NCBI GenBank assembly: GCA_035772785.1
Contig: JAOCPU010000005.1
Location: 434,001-498,000, forward strand
Length of the DNA: 64,000 bases
Direction of reading: 5' to 3'
Source of the DNA: Phlebiopsis flavidoalba
Lineage: Eukaryota; Basidiomycota; Agaricomycetes; Polyporales; Phanerochaetaceae
Below, piece after piece: positions 1-12,089 of this stretch (position 1 is the first letter of the stretch; every line of letters starts with the position of its first letter). Below the pieces are notes generated by a model that worked only from the letters and a program-made list of their open reading frames with translations, did not search any database and was not told where the DNA came from. The position numbers and the translations under genes were made by a program.

Positions 1-2953
1 CCTGACCCCAACCGTGCCTCGAAGTGCTTCCAAAAAGCCTTTGAGCTTGATCCCAGGGAAGCGGAAGCGGCCCGCCGATTAGCCGAGGGCTTTGCCGAAG
101 AGCGGGAGTGGGACGCTCGTCGAGGTCGTTGCCGACGACGCACGATAGACGGTGAAGGTGGGCTCGACGGCGATTCGGATGCAGCGGTAACCGAAGACGA
201 GGTACCAGCCATTGAATGCATGGGCCTGGAAGGCCGTCGGAGTGGTAGAGTTTGGTAGCGTACCCATACCCTTCCGTTGCCGCAGCATTTGTCCGTACTA
301 ATTTGGGCCCCCACGTCAGAATCGAGGTCGCTATCAGGCCGCCACCAAGGCGTTCGAGGTCGCCCTCAGAACCGACCCCGATGATCAGCTCTCATGGCTG
401 CGCTTGGGAGAAGCCCACAGTAAGGCGGCTCGGCTAGCACCGGCTCTCAAGGCTCTAGAACGAGCTCGCGAGTTGAAACCAGAAGACTGGATATGTGCCT
501 ACTTCCTGGCAGAGGTTTTATCGCCAAATGGGACAATACCAGCAGGCAGTCGATGCCTTCCAGGAGATTCTCTCCGCGCTCAGCCAGCGGAACTTCGTGT
601 ACTCTTGACGCTGGCTCAGTACGCACCTCGAGTCTGGCCGTGCGCAACTTGCCTCTTCCTTCACATCTCGCGCAGAGGTCTCCTTCGTTGAGGCGATCAG
701 CGTCATTTTTTGGCGGCGGTGGACACCAGTCCAGGGTTCCGACGCATTGCATGGAAGACCGCCGCTGATGCATTGTTTGAACTTTCCAAAATGGCCAGTT
801 TGTCAGACCCCGAGGGCATTGCCGCCATACTGGAGCGACTATTACCGCTAGTGACCAACCGACCGCAGGACCGTGTGTCGTCCCTCCTGACGCCGCATGT
901 GGAGCCTACGGACGCGTCGGCAGCCAGCCCGTCCAATACACTCCTTGAAACGACCCTGCACGCGTTCAGCTATCGCAGTTCTCTCGGGTACCTTGACGAT
1001 GCGGCGGCTGCAAGCGGGTCCTACGACCTGTCGGTGGCGTTGGCGTTTTACCTGCGGCGTCATCCCAGCAATTCGCGGGCCGAGGAAATTCAGAAGGAAG
1101 CCGTTGGATGTATGAAGGACGCTGTCAGCAGGGACCCTCTCAATGACCGGTATTGGCACGCACTGGGAGACCTCTATTTCTTAAGTCACCCGAAGCTTGC
1201 CCAAACACGCGTACATCAAGGCCCTCGAGATTGATAACAAGGTTCGTGGTCCTCACAGCGGTAAGGAAGTGTCTAACGGCGGTTTCAGAGCTTTGCGACT
1301 TGGACTAATCTGGGACTGCTTTACTTGCACCATGATGACGTCGAGCTCGCGAACGAGGCCTTCTACAAGGCACAGGTGTTGAACCCAGACTATACTCAGG
1401 CCTGGATTGGGCAAGGTCTGGTCGCCGCCCTGCACAAGGACCGCAAGGAGGAGTATGCTTTGTTCGCCCACGCGATTACTCTGCCTGCCACGATAGTGAG
1501 TATTCAATATCTGGATAGAGCCACCACTCATCTCCCGTAGCCCCAGGCCGATATCGCCTTTTCTAAGCGGCTGTTCGACCGATTGAATGCAGGCCCATAC
1601 CACGAAATCTCCCCAGAGGCCTTCGTTCCTGCCATTCTTCGTGTTGGCACCGCTTCTGTCAGAGACGACAGCCACAAGATGCGCATGCACTTCATCTGTT
1701 CGGGCTTGTGTGCGAACGCATAGGGCATACGGAGACTCGCGATCACAAAGATTGGCGAGGACCATTGCACTCATTGGAAGCGGCGTACGAGCGGAGAGCG
1801 AAGACCCTGTTGATCGAACGACAGTTCGCTAGTCGCACATACCCAATATGGGCGCCTGAATCTGTGCGAACGGGTGTATAGATTATGAGGACCGCCAGAG
1901 AGTCTGTTTTGCTACAGGTAACGGGTCTGCTCACACGAAATTCATAGTGGCGAAGACTGACACCTCTTGCCGTTCTCACCCCATTTATTCGTACCTTGGG
2001 GCCGGGCCTCGCAGAAATTACAAACTGGGCGCGAGCACGGAGGAGGCGGTGGAGGGTCGTTTCGAACTTGCGCTTAGCGCGGGGGGCTGACGATGTGCAC
2101 CTTCGGGGACAGGCCGTTGTCCTGTTGTCACAGGTGTTGTGTGGCACGCTAATGGGAAAACGGTCTGTGAAACCGTCTCAAGGCTCAACTTTTGCAAGGT
2201 ACCTAGTAGTCAGCCTACGAGCCGCCCGCCCGTGGCACATCAGTCGCTCATGTTTCCTCAGCTTAGGTGACGACCCGGACAACCTACTTGTACTGGTGAT
2301 CAATGCGCTGGGCGCTATGGGCATCCTGACGGACGATGAGAACCTCGTGGACGCCGCACTGTCAGAGATCGTCGCGCTACCGCTCGACACAACGCCACCA
2401 ACGTGACCCTCGGCGAGACGTCGACTACTTACTCATAGCAACACGCTCTGGCGCAGTAGGCAATACAGTGCGAGGGTCAGGTTATCCCACAAAGCTGACG
2501 TTACGGTTCCCCGTCTGCAGGGCGATATCGTTCGAGCGCGCTCCGCCCCAGTCGCGCAGAAGTCGGTACATCTTGGAGCCGTCGAGACTCCAGAACAGAC
2601 GGCAGCTGGCTACGTTTGGCGCTGCAGGATCACAAGCTGCGCTGTCGCTCGTGGCCCGAGCCGTGCTGGGTGGGACCCTCGGCCGACAGACAGACTCCGC
2701 CGGCTACAGCGAGGTTCGGGCATCACTAGGGATGCGGGCAGTCACTGCTGCCCAATGTCGACCCAGCTGCCGCGGGGAGGCTGGCGCAGAAAGCCGTGAT
2801 GCTCAGCCCCCTGGGACCAGGCCAATTGGACGGCCTGCGCCTATTCGAAGTGCGCTTCCCCATAGTGGGTCAGGGATTCTCGCGGCATCGGAGAAAAGAG
2901 AATCACGTATGTACACGATCGCCGCACGATCACCGTGCCCCTCAACGGCATGA
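1..2953 (+). CDS. SKI3: SKI3 (TTC37-like) TPR scaffold of the Ski complex, 5'-truncated and frameshifted
   Basis: Ski3 is the tetratricopeptide scaffold of the cytosolic Ski complex, which feeds mRNA to the exosome for 3'-5' decay. The window opens inside a TPR unit (ASKCFQKAFELDPREAEAA). Further units appear near 340-590 (DPDDQLSWLRLGEAH, LKPEDWICAYFLAEV, YQQAVDAFQEIL), 710-1200 (CMKDAVSRDPLNDRYWHAL) and 1330-1490 (AFYKAQVLNPDYTQAWIG). The last, near 2790-2860 (LAQKAVMLSP, then NWTACAY), are close to the usual C-terminal end. The frame changes many times, for example near 115, 300, 520 and 2810, and short introns probably account for some switches near 1240-1290. The N-terminus lies outside the window. 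Family assignment rests on the ordered TPR units and the characteristic NAWAWKAVGVVE block near 205-250. Other large TPR proteins are the alternative but fit less well. Confidence -1.
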
Positions 2954-3081
2954 CCGATTAGCGACGTCTAATGGATTGTAGAGATGAATACGTCTATAGG
3001 ACGGAATGTATTACAGAAAAAGAGGTGGGATGCAATTACCATCTAATTATTCGACAAATGTTGTAGAAAATATAGCTATCC

Positions 3082-4942
3082 TTAGAAGCGATTTATGCCA
3101 CTCGAGGCGACCAGCACGACCCGGCGTGCGACAGGATCTACGTTCTGGGCCTCTTGGCTAACCTGAGTCAACCACCAGTGCAACCTTGACTGAAGCTGCT
3201 TCGATGAGAGGTCATTGGGTGATGCTGTGGGTCGTCGTTAGCAAGGCATTATCTTTTGCTGTAACGCGGGAGAGTAAATAGTTGACGCACATCCCGCGCT
3301 CGTCCAGTGCGTCTCGAACCTCGGCGTCGGCAAGGGCTCTACCCATGTCCTCCTTGAGTAGAAGGGCATCGTCATCGGCAACCTGTTGGAGGTGGCGTTG
3401 TATTTTGCGCAGAGGCTCGCAAATCGCCTCGAAGCCGTAAGAAGAATGGCCCAGGATGCTGTGAAATAATGTTCAGACCGCCTGAACATCGAATGGGCAA
3501 CTGAGATGCGCTCACCCGCCTACGGCTGTCACGCCGGAACCTGACAGCAAAGACCTCGCATCCGCCGAAGCATCGGCAAGGCCCCGTCGCCTGATATCTT
3601 CGCAACACCTCGCCCATTTCTGCAGCGCATGCGGCTCTTTTTCTCCCGCTTTTTCGCGTCTATACGCTCCTTCTGCGATGGAAGGATACAGGTAGACGGG
3701 AGAGAATAAACGGAGCATACATGACCACGAGTGGGATGATCTCCTCCGCGATAATAATAATCAGTGCGAAGGGTATCAGTCTACCAATTGGTATTCAGAG
3801 GGCGCGCATCGGACACGGGCAGGGCGCGAACAACTTACTTGAGAACGTCTTCTTGATACGTCCGAATAAACCTCGTCTCCCATCTGTCAGGAAGTGCGAG
3901 GCGGCCCGCCATTCTTCACGCGTTCCCGCATGACATTCGCAGCGTTTACGGTTGGTGTTGATTAGCTTGATACCTCTTACGTAGAATTTCTACCCTAAGG
4001 TCATTTCATCAAACGGCATGTGCAACTCATTAAGGTGACATACAAAGAGCTCCTTCGCCTGATGAAAAAGCTTCATGAACTTGTTCGCGTTCTCTGGTGG
4101 CGGCTTGAGGATACCATGCTGCGCGGCGTCTTCAACATCATGCTTCGCTACCTCAATAATGCCTTCATCAGTGTGCGTGGAATTTGTGTTCGAAGAAGGT
4201 CCGGTGTAGGGGATGGTGTCCCCGAGGTACTCGTAGCTGTCGTAGAGGCCGTTCCAACCGGCGGTACGGACTTAGGGTCGCACAGGAGCAGGGCGGGTAA
4301 TTCTAACCTTCTGCTTCTTATTTCGAGGTCCAGCGGGTGGCACGGCGTCAGAACTTCCCGTCGTCTTCTCTGTGGGGAGGTATTGAGGTGGAGTAATTGC
4401 CTCTTCGAAATTATACAGAGCGAAAGTCAAGTCGGTACTGCGGTCCGTTACGGTAGACGCAGCGGTTGTGTCGCGATGGAGTATGACAGAGGTCTTGTCT
4501 GCGTGACTAACGAGGAGGAACCCGTTTGCAGGTCCGTGTGACATGCTACAACAGATATACTTGGTCAAATAATGTCGGTCAAGGGCCGGAGCAGCTCACC
4601 TAGGCCGCCATTCCATCTCTACCTAAATGCAGAAATCATTCAAACTTGCTGACTTCACAGGCCTTATCTGTTCAGCTGAATTGTGCGGTGGAATAGATCG
4701 CTGAACGTAAGTCGATGGAGAGAAACCAAGTCAGATGACGGGAGAAAGGGCAGTCTGGCGAAGCTAATAAGTTTCTCAGCAACTTTCAGAAGGTTTACCG
4801 TAAAGCAACGAGCGACGTGGCGGGACGTGTGAGAGCGAGGACGAGAAAACCGGTGTGAAGGGACGGCGGAGGACGTGCGAGGCCCAATGTGCAGCACCGA
4901 CCGGCAGAACTCACGTGACATAAGTAAGCTTGAAGCGGTCAT
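3082..4942 (-). pseudogene. LETM1/Mdm38-type mitochondrial inner-membrane protein, frame broken as given
   Basis: LETM1-family proteins sit in the inner mitochondrial membrane, support K+/H+ exchange and bind mitochondrial ribosomes. Reading right to left, the frame from 4942 starts with an Arg/Ser-rich presequence (MSREFCRSVLHIGPRTSS). A linker follows near 4080-4260 (YEYLGDTIPYTGPSS, ILKPPPENANKFMKLFHQA). The core hallmarks come next: RERVKNGGPP and, near 3640-3700, LPSTCILPSQKERIDAKK, which follows the transmembrane segment in this family. The C-terminal ribosome-binding-like part holds AEVRDALDERGM near 3290-3330 and LHWWLTQVSQEAQ near 3150, and ends at a TAA (complement of 3082-3084). 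At least five frame changes and in-frame stops interrupt it. Its 3' end faces that of SKI3, with a gap of about 130 bases. Family assignment is firm; whether it is decayed or mis-sequenced is open. Confidence -1.
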
Positions 4943-5164
4943 AAGCCGCGGTTTGTAATCCGATCAGCAATGTCATGTCAGAAGAAATGGAACTCTAATC
5001 AATAGCGGGATAGTGACTCGCGATTGACTCTCACTTATCTGAATTGAATGGCCGATTCTGGCGGGATCACGTCGCGCTTGCAACGGTCTTCTCAGCCCAA
5101 TAGTCGTTAGACGCTACTCACATCCGGCACATCCATTGAATATCCCCATTGTAATAAACCACAA

Positions 5165-5173
5165 GGGGGGGGG
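5165..5173. repeat. Nine-base G homopolymer
   Basis: A run of nine G bases follows the 3' side of a short intergenic stretch. Similar runs occur elsewhere in this window and coincide with badly broken reading frames. Low-complexity tracts of this kind are prone to length errors. Confidence -1.
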
Positions 5174-5202
5174 CGGAACAGCGAATACGAACGTATCGCT
5201 CG

Positions 5203-6290
5203 TTGACGCAGTCCCCGATCTACCCTGACTGCTTCCTATCCGGTACCGATAAAGGCAGCGCCTCTCGTCGCGGGAGTACGTTACGCTCGGGACGCTTGCT
5301 GCCCGTAAAGCTACTCTTGAGTACTCTCTACGAACATCGAGCCGATTTCTTTCTCACTCTCTGGAACGCCCAGGCCCTTATTTTGTGCCAGAGCAATTGG
5401 CTCTCGTTACCGATTTACGGAACGGACTCACGCGTCGGCGACCCTCATTGACGGACTGACGCTGCAATGCGAACGCTGCGGCAGCATCCGTGGCCTGTGG
5501 TAGCGTCCTCATGTGCGGGCCATTCGAGCGAGTCGGACGAATTTTGGGACGTGGGTTTTTCTGGCTAGGGAAAGGCGCGTACGGCAGCGGCCAGGAGCTG
5601 GCGATACTGCGTGCGTTGGCCTAGAAAACGAAGCCCGATGAAGAGGTTCGTGGCTTCTCTGCGTCGATTCAGGGGGCGAGAGGATGACCATCTTACCAGA
5701 TACAGAGCGTGAGGCTTACAGCCCTCGATGCATTCTGCCTACTTCTTTTCTCCTCCCACGTCACTCTCACAGCAGAAGTGCGGGGACTTTCAGGAATCTT
5801 GTCCGGCCTGCAGGAGCTTCATTGCTTCAGGGTCCGTGTAGGCGGCAGGCAGGGCAGCGGAACGGTCATCCTGCATGTGCTCACTGGCAGAACGGATGAA
5901 AAAAGTTGGGTGGGTGAGTCCTATTGGGTCTCTAGGCGCAATACTCGGTCAGACCGAGTCTGGTCAGACGCATAGGCGGAGCAAGCCGATAAATTCCTAA
6001 ACGCAGTCTCTGGCATCATTGCTCGTTGAATAATATCACAGTGCATCCGCCCCGGCCCAGCCTACACCGTACTGCTCGATATCCGCAATGCCATGCGTCA
6101 AGTCAATCACATCATCAGGAACCTACACCATGGCGCAGAGCTTGTGGCGAATGATGCGCAAAATCTGAGACATTTCATTGCTCCGCAGCTAATTTTCGCG
6201 GTGGGTCCGCGCTTGCCCGCCTTTGACCGTAGAGAACATCAGCCGCCGTCGCTCATCTGGATCATCCTTCCTCCTTCACGCCCGCCTTGA
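5203..6290 (+). CDS. Unrecognised coding-like stretch, broken frame
   Basis: I do not recognise a family here. Several plus-strand frames join into a protein-like series: LEYSLRT near 5310, SLERPGPYFVPEQLALVTD near 5355-5410, LTLQCERCGSIRGLW near 5455-5500, ALDAFCLLLFSSHVTL near 5715-5765, and LLDIRNAMRQVNHIIRNL near 6075-6130. The residues look like a folded helical protein rather than random translation, and the breaks resemble those in the neighbouring SKI3. The minus strand is full of stops. Start, end and intron positions cannot be fixed. It could be a single gene or two. Confidence -1.
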
Positions 6291-6539
6291 TGGTCAGAGC
6301 TGGCGTTCTCCTCCGTACTGAATGCGGCTCCGGTTTTCTCGTTGTTACGGTGAGGGTCGGGCAAGAGCATGCATCGCATAGCACGACCCTCACCCATGAA
6401 ACGAGGCACCACTTTATCGCGCGGTGGTGGTGCGGTCACCTACCACTCAACATTACTCCTAGCTGCTACTGCGTCCGAGCTGGCAATGCTGTCCCGCACG
6501 TTCTTCTTGCACACTCCTGCTATTCTGAGTTATATGCTC

Positions 6540-6900
6540 GTGAGTGGAAACTTTGGTGTCCACGGGCGGCTGCCGTTGGTGGTCGGTGGTGGTCGTTGAT
6601 GGATGTTACTACATATAGCAATCCATCAGTGATTTGTCATACAAACCACCGTCCGCCAGCGTACCTTGGATGATGGCGGACGGTGGCGGACGTTGTCTGG
6701 TATCGGTGGACAGTGGTGCATGGGCGGATGGTTCTGGGTACCGTTGGGGGACATTGTCCGTTGCTGACCTCCAGCGTATTCAACTGGGCGCTGGTGGCTC
6801 GGCGTACACTGGGAACTGCCGGCATGCGCTAGGCGTTCACTGACATCGTGTCGTGGCCTTCGGCATACGGTGGTAGTTATCGGCATTCGGTAGGTATTGG
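6540..6900. repeat. GGTGG-rich degenerate repeat zone, left block
   Basis: The plus strand is dominated by variants of GGTGG, CGGTGGACGG and TGGCGG with irregular spacing, for example GGTGGTCGGTGGTGG near 6580 and GGCGGACGGTGGCGGACG near 6675. No unit repeats exactly, so this is a decayed minisatellite-like sequence or a G-skewed low-complexity tract. No coding signal is convincing here. A second block lies at 7445-7700. Confidence -1.
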
Positions 6901-7444
6901 CATTACATTTGAACGAAGTCGCAAGTAAACTGTCAGCCGCGCCTTACGCTTTTGCCCAACTGAGACGCTCTCCGCCACCATGCGCCCGGCCGACTTTCTA
7001 CAATCGGCGCTCATATGATGCGCTGGCCACTCATCACAAATTGTATCTCCCGCCCCCCTACAAGGATTGATGTGGGCCAGTGAAATATTATCAAGATATA
7101 GACACGCTCTTAGAGTAGTCTCGTATGTTAGTGTGTCATCCCCTGGGTCCCACCTGGTTTCTTGTGTATGGTCTTTCCTATCAAGATTCAAGCCTAGGTA
7201 CTGTGTGTTGTAAGATGCACGAGAATGCTCTGCATTGATTCTTCATTCTTCCCATATGCGGTGCTACAACTATTTACATTGGATTATATTACTGTGATGG
7301 CGTGTTGTTTGACTTAGACCGTTGCGAGTTTTGCGCGGATGCCTTTCGAAAGTCTGCGTCTATGGAATCATTGAATGATGGAAGGTAGTTGAAGTCGAGG
7401 TTTGAGAACGTGCTTTATTGACAGTAAATTATGTTTAATTGGTG

Positions 7445-7700
7445 ATCGTTTCTGGTGGTATACGGTGGCATTTAGCGGAGGATGGTGTGTGTCCGGTGGT
7501 AGGTACCAGCGTTCACTGGAAGGCAGCGGTGGATGGCGGCGACGTCCAGTGGTGTTTGATGGCTGGCGGCATCTGCCGGTGGACGCCGACGCCCAACCGG
7601 TGAACTGCACAAGTGCCCATCGTTGTGCAACGAACGGTGCCCAGTGAAGGTCACCAGCATACACCCGCCGTCGCCGTCCACTGGTGGAAACTGCCAACAT
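7445..7700. repeat. GGTGG-rich degenerate repeat zone, right block
   Basis: This block has the same composition as the one at 6540-6900: TCTGGTGGTATACGGTGG, GGCAGCGGTGGATGGCGG and GCCGGTGGACGCC recur loosely on the plus strand. The last 60 bases switch to the complementary pyrimidine-rich form (CCGCCGTCGCCGTCCACTGG), so orientation changes within the block. Between the blocks, 6900-7440 is A/T-richer and shows no gene. Confidence -1.
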
Positions 7701-7899
7701 CTGGTGGAGTTGCCACTCCCCAGCATATTACTGGCTATTCTCGGCACAAAAGGCGTCATGTTATCGGGCTTCTACGGCGCCCACTGCCATTTGGGGGCGA
7801 CATAGTAGTGGGCCGGTTCGTTCTTCACCGTGACGTTTCACGTCCAGTATTCGGAGATTCTGTCGCCCGGGACTCTCTCCCACACAAGTCGCGTAGGCA

Positions 7900-8800
7900 A
7901 TGGAGTCTACATCAAACAGGCTAACGAGTGCCCCGTCAACCACAGATATTGAGGCCCTGGAGGGTCAGATTACTCTTCTAACAGAGCGGGGTTGGCTACG
8001 CGGAGTAGAGAGTTTTACGTGCGCCAGACACCCAGCCTATCTGCGGCCGAACGGTGCCGGCTTTCAAAAGCGGTGCTTCAGTTCCTGCCGTTGTTCCATC
8101 GCTTGGGCCGTCTTCGCAAATACCAGGGCAGGGCTTCGAGCAGATCAAGGATTTTTCGGACAAGGTTCAGTCTGAAAAAGTGTACAGGACGTGCTCAAGG
8201 CTGCGCGCGAGCGAGAATCAAAAGACAAAACAGACCTGAATATCACTCGCGGCGCCGGAAGGTCTTGAAACGCGAGTGAGTTAAGCCTATGCATGATGCT
8301 ATGCGAAAGGATGACGAGACCGAGCTTTGCCACCAGACGCGCCCCATCACCAGATTCTCCTCATGCAAACGGTGTAACTCCGTGCACCGCATTTTCCAAC
8401 CTAAATCCTTTCGCCATTCCCTGCCAGACGTTGCGGCGTCATCACCCTTACGGATGGACGGTTTGGTCGATTACATCCAGTCATACAACAAGGCTGAAAT
8501 CCATTCCGCCTGCACATATGGACGGCCACGCCCAGGCCTGATAGAGCCTCGCTCCCCGACCATCTTATTGTCCGGTTTTACGATTCGCGAAGTTGTCACG
8601 ATCTTTTTTAACCGTGGGGGACAATGTCTCCGTTGATCGCGTGCTCGTCGTCGAGGGAGCTACTGCGTTCGGACCTCGAGAAAAGGTACGCACACGACCT
8701 CTCTGCATAGCGATCACAGCGTAACGACGGTGATGCGCTGCATGTCTAGAAAAACCGCCACATTCGCAATCGAGCTTGTGGTGTGACCAGCGACTATCGC
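7900..8800 (+). CDS. Unrecognised coding-like stretch
   Basis: No family was recognised. A plus-strand frame from 7900 reads ESTSNRLTSAP then TDIEALEGQITLLTERG. Other frames continue with PGQGFEQIKDFSDKVQSEKV (8120-8180), RMDGLVDYIQSYNKAEIH (8453-8505) and VSVDRVLVVEGATAFGPRE (about 8625-8680). The segments look like pieces of one helical protein separated by introns or indels. Because the frame changes every 100-200 bases, neither the start nor the stop can be assigned. The downstream stretch to 10000 has no supported gene. Confidence -1.
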
Positions 8801-10018
8801 AGCATCTGGCCAAAAATGCTGCAGGCCAAACCGCAGGCGGCGTCTTTCTCCAGCTGACTCATGGTCAGTGCGCCGGCACTTCACCGCGAGAACTTTCAGT
8901 CTAAAATTGATCCTTTTTTCCACGGAATTGCTCAGGTATTGCTCGCGTCTTACGAGGACCTGTTTGTGCGGCGGTGTAGCGCTGCGAGCGCGTCATTGCG
9001 GCCGAGGGACACGTCCCACCCGTTGCGCGCATCTGGCTCCCTGCTGATGCGCGAGGCAGAAGAGGGGTCATGGAGGAACTGGCCCGAGCCCCTTCCGCCT
9101 GCTTACAGTCGAAGGCGGCGATGAGTGCTTTGAACAGCTTCAAAACTTTGATTCTGCACCTGCTCTGTAAGCTTACAGCGCCGGCGCGAGCATGGGCGGG
9201 GCGGGCGGCCGGCGCTTCTGACACACACAGGCGGCTAGTCGACTGAAGCCCCTTTGTGATCTGTATCTCGAATGATCGACGATAGTTACCTAGGAATGAG
9301 GTTACGGCGGATTTAATCCACGTTTCAGCGATGGCGGAAACGAAATTGCTCGCAGGGTACCGCAGCTGCACCCGTCGCTTTGGGCCCGGCATCTGGCTTT
9401 TCCGACCAGCCAGACTATCTCGAATCTGAGATGCGCGCAAGAGCGCGCGTGCGGCACGCCTAGCTCTGATCGCTGGCAGCGGTTCACAGAGTGAGAAGGC
9501 CAGGACCAGAAAAGGTTCGGTTGGAAAATGATGATTTACAAATGTAATCTGCGATTCGTCACCGAAAACAGGTTGATAATCACCGGACGAGAACTTATCG
9601 GCCCAACATGAGGTATGCACTACTCTATTCTCCGTCATGAAGTCCGACCAGCCGAGCTCACGGATGGCTCTATTTCTGACATTAAATAGCAGCACAGCTT
9701 TTCAGCAGACGACGGGCGAGATGCTAATTGGCTGCTAGTCTCGGCACGCCATAGGATGTGCGCGGGACGACGCGGCGGAAGGCAGTTCCACTGTCGGGTC
9801 ACCAGGGGGAGAAGAACTGACCTCACTCTCTGCACCTGAAACGGCCACGACTGATCCACATACCTGGTCCCCCATAAGCGATTGCAGGTTTGATCATTCG
9901 AATGTGCCGGCCTCGTCCGGTCGATCAGCGCGCCAACCGGCCAACCTCAAAACTTGCAGGTCCACATATAATATGGGGGCCCCCCACGCGGCGGTGTCAG
10001 GACCGACTTCTTCGAGGC

Positions 10019-10054
10019 TATTATAAGCAGACCTCTCCCTCTGCCATTTAAAAG
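10019..10054 (+). promoter_or_regulatory. TATA-like elements upstream of the Medusa-type gene
   Basis: TATTATAAG at 10019-10027 and ATTTAAAAG about 20 bases on lie 120-155 bases before the candidate start codon at 10175, followed by a pyrimidine-rich leader (10060-10160). This is a usual fungal core-promoter layout. The assignment is inference from position. Confidence -1.
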
Positions 10055-10174
10055 CCCCTATCCTTTCGCACGCCGGATTCATCTTCCCCATTGGCTACCA
10101 CCTCTTCATAACCTGCCTGCACGCTAGCTTCCTCTTGGTTGCTGTCTTTCCCCTAACCCCACCACCACGCACAC

Positions 10175-12085
10175 ATGACCATGACCTCGCCACGGCCAGT
10201 GGCCTCCTCGTCCTTTCTCCCCCGAGGATTCGTCAACGCGCCAACTTGGCATAATAGCCGACCCCGGACATCAACTGTCCGATTCGGAAGACTATACCGA
10301 TAACCGGTGGTGAGCACGAGTGCATGTGGTCCGCATATTGAATCGTCGCTGAACAGCGCGTAATTAGCCTCGGCGAGCAACTATATCATGTCTCCACGGG
10401 GACTCTTTCGCGTCTTTCGCTACTACTCGTTCGAAGGCCAGGGGGGCGCCCCCGTCGCCATCTCCCTCAGCTTCACGTTTCAGCCCCAGCGAAACGACCT
10501 TCCTGCGTCTCGTTATTGGTCGCAAGGCCCTCAACACAACCGTCCGGCAAGTCGGGAAAACCGGACTCTGGGAGTTGGAGGCCGTAGTTCCGTACGCTGA
10601 GAGCACACCACCCCGAGGCTACGGCTGTGTGCCCATCACAGCCCAAGCCCTGACCACAACGAGTGGCGTTTTGGACGCAGTGACTGTGGGCACTTACACG
10701 TACTGGACATGTGAGTAACTGACATTGCGCATCTCGGGGCCGCGGGTAATAACGATGTGACTCCAGCTGCACGGGGATCGTTGACTGCGCCGCACGGCCA
10801 TGGCCTGCAGCCCTCTCGCCAACACTCCCCCTCGATCTCTCTTCCTCGCTCGCACAGCTGCCCTGACTCGATGCTTCCCGAGCGGCAGCTGTCAGCCTCC
10901 CCAAGCGATATCCATTCTATCCTCACCCCACGTTCCCGCCCCTCCGCATCTCGATCGTCAAGCACACGTGTCGTTCGGTCGGCGAAGGCACTCGCGTCTG
11001 TGCGGCAGAGCAGGAAACAGGCCCTCATTGTTCGCAAATGCGCACACGGCGATTTAGCCCTGGTGAAGAGTCGCCGCGCGTCTCATCGAGCGGTAACTCG
11101 AGATCTTAACCCCGCTGGATAGCATGTGCACTGGCTGGGACGAGGACGAACTTTCGCGTCGGCCGACGTCTCGTGCGCTTCCCGTAGAGTGCAGGAGGGG
11201 GTTCAGGCTCAAGCTCTCTTGTGATGAGCATCAAGCAAGAGGAGTACGTCGAAGGTGACACCGTCATTTCGTGCATTCTCAGGCGGGACAACGAGTCCTG
11301 CTATGTGACGTCCGTCGACATCATCTCCCTCCTCGAAGGCATCGTCAGCGAGCCTTTGAGATCGAGGAGAAGAACCGCATCCGCCGCAACCTCGAGGGCT
11401 TCCGCCCCAAGACAGTCTCCAAGAACCGAGTTGGTTCGGAGAGCTTCTTTTCCAGCAGATTATGGATTTTCCCGGCTCCCAAACCACGCAACATAGAGAA
11501 AGATGTGAAGGTTTTCCGAGTGGGGTATCCTGACGCAAGCCCTGGAGAAAATCATATCGAAATACGTACGTCCCTGATTTTCGTCGTGCTCTACCGCTGT
11601 CCCTCACTGTGCGCCATGCAGTCGCTCTACTACACATCCGACCCGGGAGTTATGGTTTGTCATCGTCGCCGAGCCCCGACTTCACCATGCACTTTCCGGG
11701 TCACCGAGGGGCTATCAGCCCGGCAGATTCCCCTCCCCGAGCAACTCTTCCTCCGATGCGCCCTCCGATCCTGGGGACGACACGTACGTCGATAGCGGCA
11801 GATGCAATTCGTAGATGTTGCGTCTGGCGATGTGCCTTACGGCACGCGCCCTGCACTGCATCACTCGCTGTCCTACACCGCGGGCACAGCGATGGCCCCA
11901 TTACACCTCTCTCTTGGAGCCATCTTCGCTCTCCGGTCTGCCTCCGTCGGGCGGGCCATCACCCGAGCAACCCGTCATCGAGTTTCGACAATCTCTATCG
12001 GCTTATGCCTCCCGCTCCCATACCGCTTCTTCCTTTTCATCGACATGACCATGCCACCGACCCGACTCCTCTTCCATCCCACTGA
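10175..12085 (+). CDS. Medusa (MedA)/DUF7082-type developmental regulator
   Basis: MedA/Medusa proteins are nuclear regulators of conidiation, adhesion and morphogenesis in fungi. The conserved domain appears in order. YYSFEGQGGAPVAI lies at 10415-10460. LRLVIGRKALNTTVRQVGKT and LWELEAVVP lie at 10503-10590, and VLDAVTVGTYTYW at 10670-10710, just before a GTGAGT donor at about 10711. MCTGWDEDEL (11124-11155) and YVEGDTVISCILRRDNESCY (11243-11305) follow. Next come FEIEEKNRIRRNLEGFRPKT (11360-11415) and PAPKPRNIEKDVKVF (11470-11515), then LEKIISKY (about 11543-11566). The tail to 12085 is Pro/Ser-rich and poorly conserved. At least three frame shifts interrupt the domain. The ATG at 10175 heads a short Ser/Arg/Pro-rich exon and is a reasonable start, but the ATG at 10388 could also be used. 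Family identity is strong. Confidence -1.
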
Positions 12086-12089
12086 CCAT

